Below, in pieces: positions 25,128 to 33,332 of a DNA stretch of 64,000 nucleotides (positions are counted from its first letter, which is position 1; each line of letters opens with the position of its first letter). The translations under genes and the position numbers were made by a program. This stretch comes from Niastella caeni (GTDB lineage Bacteria; Bacteroidota; Bacteroidia; Chitinophagales; Chitinophagaceae). The stretch lies in assembly GCF_004834005.1 (NCBI RefSeq), contig NZ_STFF01000016.1:62001-126000 (forward strand), read 5' to 3'. The notes under the pieces are model-generated. The model was not told the DNA's origin. It was given only the letters and a program-made list of their open reading frames with translations, and ran no database searches.

Positions 25128-27068
25128 ATGATTAAAATTACTTTCCCGGATGGAAATGTACGGGAATACAAAGAAGGAACCACTGGTTTGGAAATAGCGA
25201 AGTCAATCAGTGAAGGATTGGCAAGAAAAGTATTGGCCGCAAAAGTAAACGGACAGGTGTGGGATGCCACGCGGCCCATTTACAACGATGCTTCCCTGAA
25301 TTTATTAACCTGGGACGACAAAGACGGTAAATTAACCTTCTGGCATTCTTCTGCGCATTTAATGGCAGAAGCGGTTGAAAGCCTGTATCCCGGCGTAAAA
25401 TTCTGGGTAGGTCCGGCCATTGATAACCCGCAGGGTTTTTATTATGATATGGACCTGGGCGATCGCAAGCTTACGGAAGAAGACCTGGCAGCCCTGGAAA
25501 AAAAGATGAACGAGCTGGCCAAACAGAACAACAGCTATGTGCGCAAAGAAATGCCCAAGGCCGAAGCGCTTAAATATTTTGCCGACAAAGGCGATGAATA
25601 TAAACTGGAGTTGCTGAACAACCTGACCGATGGAGAGATCACTTTCTATACCCAGGGTAATTTCACCGACTTGTGCCGTGGACCGCATATTCCGTCCACT
25701 GCGCCTATCAAAGCCATCAAACTTACCACCATTGCCGGCGCTTACTGGAAAGGCGATTCAAACAATAAGCAGCTTACCCGTGTTTATGGTGTAACCTTCC
25801 CTTCCCAGAAAGAGCTGGATGAATACCTGCAATTGCTGGAAGAAGCGAAAAAACGCGATCACCGCAAACTGGGTAAAGAATTGGGAATTTTTACCATGGA
25901 TGATGATGTAGGTCCGGGCCTGCCTTTATGGATGCCGAACGGGACCATCATTATTGAAGAGCTGGAAAGACTGGCCAAGGAAACCGAGCAGGCAGCCGGC
26001 TACAAACGGGTAGTTACCCCCCACATTGCCAAAGAAAGCATGTACCTCACCAGCGGTCACCTGCCATACTACCAGGATAGCATGTATCCGCCCATGGAGC
26101 TGGAAGGGCAGAAGTACTACCTGAAAGCCATGAACTGCCCGCACCACCATAAAATATTCGGTGCAGAACCCAGGAGCTATAAAGAACTGCCGTTACGACT
26201 GGCGGAATATGGTACCTGTTACCGTTACGAACAAAGCGGAGAGCTGTTCGGACTGATGCGTGTGCGTTGTTTACATATGAACGATGCGCATATCTATTGC
26301 ACCCGCGAACAATTTGCCGATGAGTTCAGGGCGGTAAATGAAATGTACCAGAAATATTTTAAAATATTCGGTATAGATAAATATGTAATGCGACTGTCGT
26401 TGCATGAACCTACCAAACTGGGACAGAAGTACGTTAACGAACCGGAATTATGGAAAGAAACTGAGGAAATGGTTCGCCAGGTATTGATAGAATCGAATAT
26501 CCCTTATGTGGAGATCCCGGATGAAGCTGCTTTTTACGGCCCCAAGATCGATGTACAGATCTGGAGTGTGATCGGCAGGGAATTCACCCTGGCTACCAAC
26601 CAGGTTGACTTTGCGCAGGGCCGCCGGTTCAAACTGGAATACACCAATAAAGAAAATTCGGCAGAAACCCCATTGATCATTCACCGGGCGCCATTGGGAA
26701 CCCATGAACGCTTCATTGGCTTTTTGCTGGAGCACTATGCCGGTAAATTCCCGGTATGGCTGGCACCGGTACAGGTGAAAATTTTACCCATCAGTGACAA
26801 GTTCCTGCCATACGCAAATAGTGTTTTGGAATCACTGAAAAATGCGGATATTCGTGGAGAAGTGGACGATCGGAACGAAAAAATAGGCAAAAAGATCCGT
26901 GATACTGAATTAATGAAAGTGCCGTACATGCTGGTAGTAGGGGAGAAAGAGATGAATGAAAATAAAGTGGCGATCCGCCGGCAGGGTAAGGGTGATGTAG
27001 GTACAAAGAGCCTGGAAGAATTTATTAATGAGGCAAAAGCGGAGATAAAAGAACGCAGAGGCGAATAA
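25128..27068 (+). CDS. thrS: threonine--tRNA ligase
   Basis: 646 residues from ATG 25128; the open frame begins at 25059 but the family starts at MIKITFPDG. Domains in order: TGS (1-62), the editing domain with HSSAHLMAEA, the class II catalytic core with the zinc and motif 2 region (MNCPHHHKIF, LRLAEYGTCYRYEQSGELFGLMRVR), motif 3 (HRAPLGTHERFIGFLLEHYAG), and the C-terminal anticodon-binding domain (WLAPVQVKILPISD). It charges tRNA-Thr and edits mischarged serine. It is followed by infC, the usual thrS-infC order. Its own promoter element is at 25054. Confidence 0.97.
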   Translation: MIKITFPDGNVREYKEGTTGLEIAKSISEGLARKVLAAKVNGQVWDATRPIYNDASLNLLTWDDKDGKLTFWHSSAHLMAEAVESLYPGVKFWVGPAIDNPQGFYYDMDLGDRKLTEEDLAALEKKMNELAKQNNSYVRKEMPKAEALKYFADKGDEYKLELLNNLTDGEITFYTQGNFTDLCRGPHIPSTAPIKAIKLTTIAGAYWKGDSNNKQLTRVYGVTFPSQKELDEYLQLLEEAKKRDHRKLGKELGIFTMDDDVGPGLPLWMPNGTIIIEELERLAKETEQAAGYKRVVTPHIAKESMYLTSGHLPYYQDSMYPPMELEGQKYYLKAMNCPHHHKIFGAEPRSYKELPLRLAEYGTCYRYEQSGELFGLMRVRCLHMNDAHIYCTREQFADEFRAVNEMYQKYFKIFGIDKYVMRLSLHEPTKLGQKYVNEPELWKETEEMVRQVLIESNIPYVEIPDEAAFYGPKIDVQIWSVIGREFTLATNQVDFAQGRRFKLEYTNKENSAETPLIIHRAPLGTHERFIGFLLEHYAGKFPVWLAPVQVKILPISDKFLPYANSVLESLKNADIRGEVDDRNEKIGKKIRDTELMKVPYMLVVGEKEMNENKVAIRRQGKGDVGTKSLEEFINEAKAEIKERRGE

Positions 27069-27101
27069 GATTGTGCTGGTGAGTTCGTATAGATTTCATA
27101 T

Positions 27102-27129
27102 CTTAGAACTAAGAATCTAGGACTATTTA
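27102..27129. repeat. short heptad run between thrS and infC
   Basis: Words CTTAGAA, CTAAGAA, TCTAGGA, CTATTTA in 7-bp register, single arm. A short inverted pair GGTAAC / GTTACC follows near 27168-27194. Weak, but of the same style as the larger arrays. Confidence 0.35.
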
Positions 27130-27225
27130 GTACCATATTTCGAAAACAAAATCAACATTCAAAAACCGGTAACTCAGAAGTAGCCTGGTTACCACTCAAA
27201 AAAATTGTTTAATTAAAAGATTTAA

Positions 27226-27810
27226 ATGGCATTTCCACCGCGACAACCGAGAGGTAATTTCAATCCCCGATTCAGAAAAGAACAACAGCAGGAACATCGC
27301 ACCAATAACATGATACGCGTGCCGCAGGTACGTTTGGTTGGCGATAATGTAGAAGTAGGAGTATATTCAATCCAGGAAGCGATGCGCATGGCGCAGGACC
27401 AACAGCTTGACCTGGTTGAAATTTCACCGCAGGCTGATCCACCCGTTTGTAAGATCATCGATTATAATAAATTCCTGTACGAGAAGAAGAAGAAGGAAAA
27501 GGAGATGAAGTCGAAGAGTAAAACGGCTGAGGTAAAAGAGATCCGTTTTACACCTGGTACAGATGATCACGACTTTGATTTTAAAGCACGCCATGCTGAA
27601 AGCTTTTTGAAAGAAGGCAATAAAGTAAAGGCATATGTGCAGTTTAAAGGCCGGGCCATTATGTTCAAGGAACGAGGCGAGCTGGTATTATTGAAATTTG
27701 CAGAACGCCTGGCAGAAGTAGGCCAGCCCGAAGGGTTGCCGAAGCTCGAAGGCAAACGCATGCTGATGATCATTTCACCCAAAAGCCAGAAGAAGAAAAA
27801 AGAGGCTTAG
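27226..27810 (+). CDS. infC: translation initiation factor IF-3
   Basis: 194 residues with both IF-3 domains: N-terminal VPQVRLVGDNVEVGVYSIQEAMRMAQDQQLDLVEISPQADPPVCKIIDYNKF, a Lys/Glu-rich linker helix (YEKKKKEKEMKSKSK), and the C-terminal domain (VKEIRFTPGTDDHDFDFKARHAESFL ... KRMLMIISPK). A short extra N-terminus rich in Arg, Gln and Pro precedes the family's usual start. The start codon is ATG, so the AUU-based autoregulation of E. coli infC does not apply. It binds the 30S subunit and checks initiator tRNA. A strong terminator at 27834 closes it, separating it from rpmI-rplT. Confidence 0.97.
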   Translation: MAFPPRQPRGNFNPRFRKEQQQEHRTNNMIRVPQVRLVGDNVEVGVYSIQEAMRMAQDQQLDLVEISPQADPPVCKIIDYNKFLYEKKKKEKEMKSKSKTAEVKEIRFTPGTDDHDFDFKARHAESFLKEGNKVKAYVQFKGRAIMFKERGELVLLKFAERLAEVGQPEGLPKLEGKRMLMIISPKSQKKKKEA

Positions 27811-27833
27811 GGGTCATTATAAGATTGAAGTAT

Positions 27834-27874
27834 AAAGGGTGGGTCATCTTTCAAAAGTGGCCCACCCTTTTTTT
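27834..27874 (+). terminator. rho-independent terminator after infC
   Basis: Arms AAAGGGTGGG and CCCACCCTTT with a short loop, then a run of T. It ends the thrS-infC unit and separates it from rpmI-rplT. Confidence 0.9.
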
Positions 27875-27888
27875 ATGAAGTATTTCCT

Positions 27889-27970
27889 GGTTACCCGTTA
27901 CCAGTTACCGGTTACCAGAAAAACAAATACAGGGCGAGCCTGACCTGGTAACCGGCAACCGGAACCCGGT
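27889..27970. repeat. heptad word array, two facing arms (GGTTACC / GGTAACC)
   Basis: Left arm GGTTACC, CGTTACC, AGTTACC, GGTTACC (27889-27916). Right arm GGTAACC, GGCAACC, GGAACCC (27947-27967). It lies between the infC terminator and the stop codon of the convergent lipoprotein gene, so it is additional to a normal terminator. Confidence 0.8.
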
Positions 27971-27975
27971 ACTTT

Positions 27976-28608
27976 CTACTTACTCGCTAACCCTGAAGCA
28001 GCAATGCCTTTGGCGATGTCTGTTATAGGCCCCATTTCATTGCTGCCCCTGCTTTCTATTTCTACAAAGTAACGATCTGCTACGATCAGCACTATCTGCG
28101 CTTTGGGGTCCTGTTTATACACTGTTTCGTAGGCTGCCACATTTTTCATCCCCAGGTCAACTGAACCTTGTTTTTTTGAATCATCCTCCGATGAAAAGCC
28201 CATTTTATATAAGGCCGTAATACCGCTAAAAGCAGCATATGAAGCATTGTAGTCTACTATCTTTACCTCTATTCTTTTATCACCATTCTCGTACCGTTGT
28301 TCAGCCTGCGACCAGCTGCCCATGCCCGGCATATTCACCTGGTTTCCTTTTGGCCCGCCTTTCTTTGTATATCCTGCAATTTCGGGCAGATAAGCCTGCA
28401 GCTCTTTATATGGCATAGCCAGCGTATCGCCTTTAGCCCGCCGCTCTTGCCACCGGTCCGTTGATTTTTCCACTTCTTTGCTCATTGCTTCTGCTACCTC
28501 CTTTCCATCAACTGGAGTTATTTTTACGTCTTTTACTTTTACTTCCCCACCACAGGAAAGAATGGTGATAGCAGCAGTAGTTGCTACCATAAAGCAAGCT
28601 TTTCTCAT
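27976..28608 (-). CDS. putative lipoprotein of unknown function
   Basis: 210 residues. The N-terminus MRKACFMVATTAAITILSCGG is a lipoprotein signal with lipid-acceptor cysteine near residue 19, so the mature protein is membrane-anchored, most likely in the periplasm or outer membrane. The body is mixed charged with no recognised motif (GSWSQAEQRYENGDKRIEVKIVDY; AYETVYKQDPKAQIVLIVADRYFVEI). It is transcribed against the ribosomal-protein genes on both sides and splits the usual infC-rpmI neighbourhood, so it looks like a later insertion. I do not recognise a family. Confidence 0.78.
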   Translation of the reverse strand: MRKACFMVATTAAITILSCGGEVKVKDVKITPVDGKEVAEAMSKEVEKSTDRWQERRAKGDTLAMPYKELQAYLPEIAGYTKKGGPKGNQVNMPGMGSWSQAEQRYENGDKRIEVKIVDYNASYAAFSGITALYKMGFSSEDDSKKQGSVDLGMKNVAAYETVYKQDPKAQIVLIVADRYFVEIESRGSNEMGPITDIAKGIAASGLASK

Positions 28609-28787
28609 ATAAGATTGTTTTGAAGGTTAAATTGGCTGTTTATTTAATACCGCCTTGCTGAAGATACTGACTTTCCTGGTGCAACTGGTTGGCGGTAATG
28701 CCTTAATTTTGCAGGCAACCCGGCGAGTTAACATGCTAACTCATTAAGCTTCAATAAAAAATAGTAACCTGCCTCGGGCAATTTCAT

Positions 28788-28819
28788 TTTTGCCCATATT
28801 CAAATTTTGATTACCTTTG
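28788..28819 (+). promoter_or_regulatory. promoter of rpmI-rplT (TTTG-N20-TACCTTTG)
   Basis: TTTG at 28788-28791, 20 bp spacer, TACCTTTG at 28812-28819: a full match to the Bacteroidota housekeeping promoter. Transcription should begin near 28825, giving a leader of roughly 110 nt before rpmI. A GGGCAA/TTGCCC inverted repeat (about 28776-28794) overlaps the -33 box. Confidence 0.82.
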
Positions 28820-28832
28820 CGCTCCATTTTAC

Positions 28833-28900
28833 GTTTTATTGGTTTAACCCATAAAACACTATTGCCCACAAGGCCCAAAAAGTTTCCCGTCAGTTCGGGA
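28833..28900 (+). promoter_or_regulatory. structured 5' leader of rpmI, candidate ribosomal-protein autoregulatory site
   Basis: The predicted leader has two hairpins. The first (28833-28857) pairs GTTTTATTGG with CCCATAAAAC, nine of ten pairs. The second (28885-28900) pairs TCCCG with CGGGA around a 6-nt loop. L20 represses rpmI-rplT through leader RNA in other phyla; a similar role here is inference from position and structure only. The remaining part of the 28609-28936 gap shows no gene or array. Confidence 0.4.
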
Positions 28901-28936
28901 GCGCCAGCAGGGTATCACAGCAAAAGGTATTTTAAC

Positions 28937-29134
28937 ATGCCAAAGGTTAAAACGAACTCCAGTGCCAAAAAAAGATTTAAAGTAACCGGCACCGGAAAGA
29001 TCACGCATCAGAAATCTTTCAAACGTCACATTCTTACCAAAAAGTCTAATCGCCGTAAACGGGCACTTAACAAAGATGGCGTGGTTCACAAATCCAACGT
29101 CGACTTTGTAAAGCGTTTGCTGAGACTGAAATAA
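28937..29134 (+). CDS. rpmI: 50S ribosomal protein L35
   Basis: 65 residues from ATG 28937, the typical length, starting MPKVKTNSSAKKRFKVTGTGKI as all L35 proteins do; the frame is open further upstream but that part is leader. Strongly basic (HILTKKSNRRKRALNK). It has its own promoter at 28788 and is followed by rplT after 146 bp that contain a word array. Normally it follows infC directly; here a reverse-strand lipoprotein gene lies between. Confidence 0.97.
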   Translation: MPKVKTNSSAKKRFKVTGTGKITHQKSFKRHILTKKSNRRKRALNKDGVVHKSNVDFVKRLLRLK

Positions 29135-29140
29135 TTCATT

Positions 29141-29276
29141 AATTTGAAAATTTGAAAATTTGAAAATGATAAAAAACCACTATCTCAGTTGGTTTTATTT
29201 TCAAATGATCACATTTTCAGATAAAGCCAGTCGACGCATTTTCAAATTAATTCATTTTCAAATTTTCAAATCACTA
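29141..29276. repeat. octad word array, two facing arms (AATTTGAA / CATTTTCA), inside the rpmI-rplT unit
   Basis: Left arm AATTTGAA three times then AATGATAA (29141-29172). Right arm CATTTTCA, AATTAATT, CATTTTCA, AATTTTCA, AATCACTA (29237-29276). The array ends 4 bp before the rplT ATG. It is the only clear array between two genes expected to share a transcript. Confidence 0.8.
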
Positions 29277-29280
29277 AGAT

Positions 29281-29625
29281 ATGCCACGTTCAGTAAATGC
29301 CGTAGCTTCCCGCGCTCGCCGCAAGCGGATTCTGAAAGCTGCCAAAGGTTATTACGGCAAACGTAAAAATGTATATACCGTTGCGAAAAACGTAATGGAA
29401 AAAGGTCTGCAATACAAATATGTAGGCCGCAAACTGAAGAAGAGAGAATACCGTGCGCTGTGGATCGCTCGTATCAACGCCGCTGTACGCGAAGAAGGTT
29501 TAACTTATTCTGAATTCATCCACAAGCTGAACCAGAAAGGGATCGGCCTCGATCGTAAAGTGCTGGCTGATCTGGCTATGAATGAGCCTGAAACCTTCAA
29601 ACAATTGATCGTTTCTGTAAAGTAA
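29281..29625 (+). CDS. rplT: 50S ribosomal protein L20
   Basis: 114 residues, typical length. Basic N-terminal extension MPRSVNAVASRARRKRILKAAKGYYGKRKNVYTVAKN, then the globular part (YKYVGRKLKKREYRALWIARINAAVREEGLTYSEFIHKL; LADLAMNEPETFKQLIVSVK). L20 binds 23S rRNA early in assembly and is a known autoregulator of its operon in several phyla. Transcribed with rpmI and closed by the hairpin at 29648. Confidence 0.97.
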   Translation: MPRSVNAVASRARRKRILKAAKGYYGKRKNVYTVAKNVMEKGLQYKYVGRKLKKREYRALWIARINAAVREEGLTYSEFIHKLNQKGIGLDRKVLADLAMNEPETFKQLIVSVK

Positions 29626-29647
29626 GCTTACAAAGCATCAATATATT

Positions 29648-29683
29648 GAGGCCCTGCACTTCACCGTGTGGGGCCTCTTTTTT
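29648..29683 (+). terminator. rho-independent terminator after rplT
   Basis: GAGGCCC (29648-29654) and GGGCCTC (29671-29677) with partial extra pairing inside, then six T. Confidence 0.88.
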
Positions 29684-29705
29684 CCGGTAACAATTTGATA
29701 ATACA

Positions 29706-29779
29706 GGTGAATGGTGAGTGGTAAGTGACCGGCATCTGGCAACCGGAACCCGGCAACTGGTAACAGGCAACTGGTAACC
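29706..29779. repeat. heptad word array (GGTGAAT then GGCAACT family)
   Basis: Words GGTGAAT, GGTGAGT, GGTAAGT (29706-29726), a 4-bp slip, then GGCATCT, GGCAACC, GGAACCC, GGCAACT, GGTAACA, GGCAACT, GGTAACC (29731-29779). One-armed. It begins 23 bp after the rplT terminator. The rest of the 29626-29930 gap holds the speA promoter. Confidence 0.78.
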
Positions 29780-29826
29780 ATAAATCAACACAATATTGAC
29801 AATTTTAATTCGGGCATGTTTTTTTA

Positions 29827-29856
29827 TTTGAAAAATTGTTCAAACTATTACTTTTG
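29827..29856 (+). promoter_or_regulatory. promoter of the arginine decarboxylase gene
   Basis: TTTG (29827-29830), 18-bp spacer, TACTTTTG (29849-29856). The spacer is slightly short for the Bacteroidota consensus. The predicted leader is about 70 nt. Confidence 0.6.
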
Positions 29857-29930
29857 CAATACTTTTTCAGTTTGGGTAAACTTTTTTCTGACCATTAAAA
29901 TTCACGACCATCAGCAACCTGAACCAGTTC

Positions 29931-31325
29931 ATGAACAACTCGTACACCGACCTGGTGAAACAAACCTTTAATTTCCCCCAGGAAGGGTTCGATGTAAAAG
30001 ACAGTTACCTTCATTTTAACGGGCTTGATCTGAAAGCGCTTATTGCCAAGTATGGCACGCCCATGAAACTTACCTACCTGCCCAAGATCGGCATGCAGAT
30101 CAAAAAGGCAAAAAAGATGTTTGCCAATGCCATAAAAAAGCATAGGTACGAAGGTGAATACAACTATTGTTACTGCACGAAAAGCTCTCACTTTTCATTT
30201 GTTGTGGAGGAAGCCCTGAAGCACGACATTCACCTGGAAACGTCTTACGCGTACGATATAGAGATCATCAAGAAGCTATACGATCGTAAAAAGATCACCA
30301 AGGATACCTTTATCATCTGCAACGGGTACAAACAAAAAACATATACCAGCCGTATTGCCAATTTGCTGAATACCGGGTTTAAAAATGTAATTCCCATCCT
30401 GGATAACAGAGAAGAACTGCAGCATTATAAAAAGTCGGTGAAAGGTCCATTCAAGCTCGGCATTCGGGTAGCAGCAGAAGAAGAACCAACGTTTCCTTTT
30501 TATACTTCACGCCTCGGCTTCAGAGCAAGAGATGTACTGGAATTTTATGTTGATAAAATTGAAGGCAATGAAGACCGCTTCCAGCTAAAAATGCTGCATA
30601 TTTTTTTGAACAAAGGCATTAAAGACGATATCTACTACTGGAGCGAGCTGAATAAAGTCATCAACCTGTATTGCCAGCTTAAGAAGATCTGTCCCGAACT
30701 GGACTCTATTAATATTGGTGGCGGATTTCCCATCAAGCACTCCCTGGGTTTTGAATACGACTACCAGTTCATGATCAATGAAATTGTAGGTAACATCAAA
30801 AAAGCCTGCAAAAAGAATAACGTCCCCATGCCGCATCTCTTTACCGAATTCGGTAGCTATACGGTGGGCGAAAGCATGGCGCATATTTACAGCGTTATCG
30901 GACAAAAAGTGCAGAATGACCGCGAGATCTGGTACATGATCGATTCTTCTTTCATCACCACCTTACCCGATACCTGGGGTATTGGTGAAAAATTCCTGTT
31001 GCTGCCGGTAAATAAGTGGGACCAGGAATACCAGCGGGTAGTGTTAGGCGGCATTACGTGCGACAGTCACGACTATTACGACTCCGAAGAGCATATCAAT
31101 GAGGTGTTCCTGCCCAAGATCAACAATGGCGAGCCGCTGTATCTGGGTTTCTTCCATACGGGCGCTTACCAGGACCAGATCAGTGGCTATGGCGGAATCA
31201 AACACTGTCTTATTCCATCGCCCAAACACGTGATCGTGGGGCACGATAAAAATGGAAAATTGGTAGACTGGATATATGCAAAAGAGCAAACCGCTCAAAG
31301 TATGTTGAAGATCCTGGGATATTAG
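29931..31325 (+). CDS. speA: arginine decarboxylase, short Bacteroidota type
   Basis: 464 residues, PLP enzyme of the alanine-racemase fold. It decarboxylates arginine to agmatine, the entry to polyamine synthesis. The PLP lysine is most likely Lys84 in YCYCTKSSHF. Other conserved stretches: GIRVAAEEEPTFPFYTSRLGF, the phosphate-binding glycine run NIGGGFPIKHSLGFEYDYQ, and the C-terminal CDSHDYYDSEEH and GFFHTGAYQDQISGYGG, where the substrate-binding cysteine/aspartate pair lies. It is shorter than E. coli SpeA but matches the version common in this phylum. ATG 29931 has a good promoter 75 bp upstream. An NTF2-like gene starts 25 bp after its stop. Confidence 0.9.
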   Translation: MNNSYTDLVKQTFNFPQEGFDVKDSYLHFNGLDLKALIAKYGTPMKLTYLPKIGMQIKKAKKMFANAIKKHRYEGEYNYCYCTKSSHFSFVVEEALKHDIHLETSYAYDIEIIKKLYDRKKITKDTFIICNGYKQKTYTSRIANLLNTGFKNVIPILDNREELQHYKKSVKGPFKLGIRVAAEEEPTFPFYTSRLGFRARDVLEFYVDKIEGNEDRFQLKMLHIFLNKGIKDDIYYWSELNKVINLYCQLKKICPELDSINIGGGFPIKHSLGFEYDYQFMINEIVGNIKKACKKNNVPMPHLFTEFGSYTVGESMAHIYSVIGQKVQNDREIWYMIDSSFITTLPDTWGIGEKFLLLPVNKWDQEYQRVVLGGITCDSHDYYDSEEHINEVFLPKINNGEPLYLGFFHTGAYQDQISGYGGIKHCLIPSPKHVIVGHDKNGKLVDWIYAKEQTAQSMLKILGY

Positions 31326-31350
31326 TAGATTAGTGTTCTGAACTTATCAA

Positions 31351-31806
31351 ATGAAACGATTTGCAACTTTATTAACCGTAGTAGCCATCGCCTGTACCAC
31401 ACAGGCGCAAACAACCGAGGATTCGGTGAAAGCAATCATTAACCGGTTGTTTGAGGGTATGAAAAATGCCGACACCACTTTGTTGAAATCGGCTTTTGCA
31501 GAAGATCCTATATTGCAGACCGTTGCTACCAATAAGAAAAAGCAGATCTATATCAGAAACGAAAAGTTTGGCAACTTCGTGAAATTTATTGGCCAGCAGA
31601 AAGCAGGGGAGGCCGATGAGCGGGTTGAGTTTGAGACCATCCGCATCGATGGCCCGATGGCAATGGTATGGGCGCCCTATCAGTTTTTTTATAAAGGCAA
31701 ATTCCGCCACTGTGGCGTTAACTCATTTCAATTAGTGAGGCTGGAAGAGGGGTGGAGGATCCAATACTTATTGGATACCAGGCGCAAAAATTGTGACCCT
31801 AAGTAA
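31351..31806 (+). CDS. secreted NTF2-like / putative lumazine-binding fold protein
   Basis: 151 residues. Signal peptide to about residue 20 (ACTTQAQ). The rest fits an NTF2-like cone fold: a starting helix (TEDSVKAIINRLFEGMKNADTTLLKSAFAEDP) followed by strands, ending in AMVWAPYQFFYKGKFRHCGVNSFQLVRLEEGWRIQYL, typical of DUF4440 or lumazine-binding (PF12893) proteins. No catalytic residues can be named. It lies 25 bp after the arginine decarboxylase and is probably cotranscribed, though a functional link is not evident. Confidence 0.75.
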   Translation: MKRFATLLTVVAIACTTQAQTTEDSVKAIINRLFEGMKNADTTLLKSAFAEDPILQTVATNKKKQIYIRNEKFGNFVKFIGQQKAGEADERVEFETIRIDGPMAMVWAPYQFFYKGKFRHCGVNSFQLVRLEEGWRIQYLLDTRRKNCDPK

Positions 31807-31831
31807 TTAGTGATCCTTGGTAGGTAAATGT

Positions 31832-31906
31832 AGCCAATGTGCAAATGGGAAAATTAGCAAATGTGCAAATAGAAACTCATTTTCACATTTGCTAATTTGT
31901 ACATTC
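31832..31906. repeat. octad word array, two facing arms (TGCAAATG / CATTTGCT)
   Basis: Left arm AGCCAATG, TGCAAATG, GGAAAATT, AGCAAATG, TGCAAATA (31832-31871). Right arm CATTTTCA, CATTTGCT, AATTTGTA, CATTCCTA (31878-31909). It fills the convergent gap and runs to, or slightly into, the stop codon of the minus-strand gene. Confidence 0.75.
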
Positions 31907-33217
31907 CTATTTCTTCGTTCGATACTTCTTATTCACCTTCGGACTATTAAAATACTGATTCAGCTCCTTCTCGCTCATATCACTGGAAATTTCAATGGGA
32001 ATATCTACTAACTGAACCTGTATTTGTTTTAATTCTTCTTTCAGCTTGTTGGTTTTACGGGCAATATCCGGATCGCGTTCACCCACCAGGGCATTATCGC
32101 TCACCATATATTCCAGCCTTTTAATAGCTGTTCTGATGCCCGAAGCCTGGTTCTGCTCCGTTACTTTCTGCGGCGCTATAGCCTCTTTAACCGGCACCAG
32201 CGAAACGCCCACACTCGGCATTACTTTGCCTATGCTTTGCGAATTGGCGCTGGAAGAAGAAGACAATATACTACCGGTTAACGCTGTGGTAGAACCTGTG
32301 ATATCAAATGTAGTGCGGGTCGATTTGGTTTTTTTAACCCCTCTATCCAGTTGCAGGAAGGTATATTTCAACCGCAATACATAACTGTTGATGACATTCA
32401 CCGTCAGTTTATAATCCTCCACGGTCAACGGGTAATTCAGCGCATCCTTTACCACTAACTTCACCTGCGCAGTATCGCGTACCATAAATTTATTGGCGCC
32501 AACAAAACTCAGTATGACGGTCCTTTCCTTGCCCGGATCAGATTCTTTCACGAAATCAAATGGGGGCGACCAGATAAAATCATCATCACATTTTTTTACC
32601 AGGGTAACGCCCTTCAGCGGCATATTGGCGAAAAAAGTAATGGTTTCAATGGGGAAGTTACCGTTCTCGCATTGCACCTTAAACGCCACCGTATCGCCTT
32701 CATCGATCACCAGGGTTGAATTCACCGTAGGCTTTACTTTCGATTGAACGATGTCGGTATTATAGAAAGTAATATAAAAAGAAGTGTCGATGTGATCGCT
32801 GGCCCGCTCCAGGTTCTGAACGCCCACGCTTACCCTGTACTGGTAATCGTATTTCAGTTTGCCCGACAGGAAATAGGACTTTTCGGCTTTAAAAGTTAAC
32901 AGCCCATTGTCTTTATTAATGCGCAGGCCTACCGGCGGATTGCGCAGGAACCAATAATACTTCGACTGGTCCTTATTAATTTCTAATTTATAAGCCAGGG
33001 AAGAATCAACGTGTAGACTGAAATAAGGATTGAGATTTTTGATCCTCAGCGTAACTTCGGCAGAATCAACCAAGAACGGAAACGTGTCAAGATGTTTCCG
33101 GCTGTGAAATGCACTATCTCCCGGTTGCCGATCCTGTGCTAAAGACCATACACCCGAAAAGGTGCATAGCACGATCAATCCCAACGTCTTTCGGATACAG
33201 AAAGTAAGTTCTCTCAT
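31907..33217 (-). CDS. secreted protein of unknown function with beta-sandwich-like repeats
   Basis: 436 residues from ATG at 33217, which starts a signal peptide (MRELTFCIRKTLGLIVLCTFSGVWSLAQ); an upstream start at 33262 would spoil it. The middle contains two or three stretches resembling Ig or cadherin-like strands (YQYRVSVGVQNLERASDHIDTSFYITFYN; STLVIDEGDTVAFKVQCENGNFP; YPLTVEDYKLTVNVINSYVLRLKYTF). A Ser-rich region (GSILSSSSSANSQS) and a charged helical tail (IARKTNKLKEELKQIQVQL) follow. No family recognised. Confidence 0.75.
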   Translation of the reverse strand: MRELTFCIRKTLGLIVLCTFSGVWSLAQDRQPGDSAFHSRKHLDTFPFLVDSAEVTLRIKNLNPYFSLHVDSSLAYKLEINKDQSKYYWFLRNPPVGLRINKDNGLLTFKAEKSYFLSGKLKYDYQYRVSVGVQNLERASDHIDTSFYITFYNTDIVQSKVKPTVNSTLVIDEGDTVAFKVQCENGNFPIETITFFANMPLKGVTLVKKCDDDFIWSPPFDFVKESDPGKERTVILSFVGANKFMVRDTAQVKLVVKDALNYPLTVEDYKLTVNVINSYVLRLKYTFLQLDRGVKKTKSTRTTFDITGSTTALTGSILSSSSSANSQSIGKVMPSVGVSLVPVKEAIAPQKVTEQNQASGIRTAIKRLEYMVSDNALVGERDPDIARKTNKLKEELKQIQVQLVDIPIEISSDMSEKELNQYFNSPKVNKKYRTKK

Positions 33218-33243
33218 GGGGGCCGAAGTTAGGACAAAACCAT

Positions 33244-33274
33244 AAAAAAAACCATCCGCCAACCGACGGATGGT
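33244..33274 (-). terminator. rho-independent terminator after hsp20 (minus strand)
   Basis: Read on the minus strand: ACCATCCG (33274-33267), 8-nt loop, CGGATGGT (33258-33251), then seven T (33250-33244). It lies between the Hsp20 stop and the downstream secreted-protein gene, which therefore needs its own promoter. Confidence 0.9.
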
Positions 33275-33332
33275 CTTCTAAACCAAAACCAACTGCTTAT
33301 GAAACTAAAATTTTAATAATTCTTTTACTTTC

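Noticed and set aside
27226..27228. AUU start codon for infC with autoregulation as in E. coli
   Set aside because: The codon is ATG and the preceding sequence gives no alternative AUU start matching the family.
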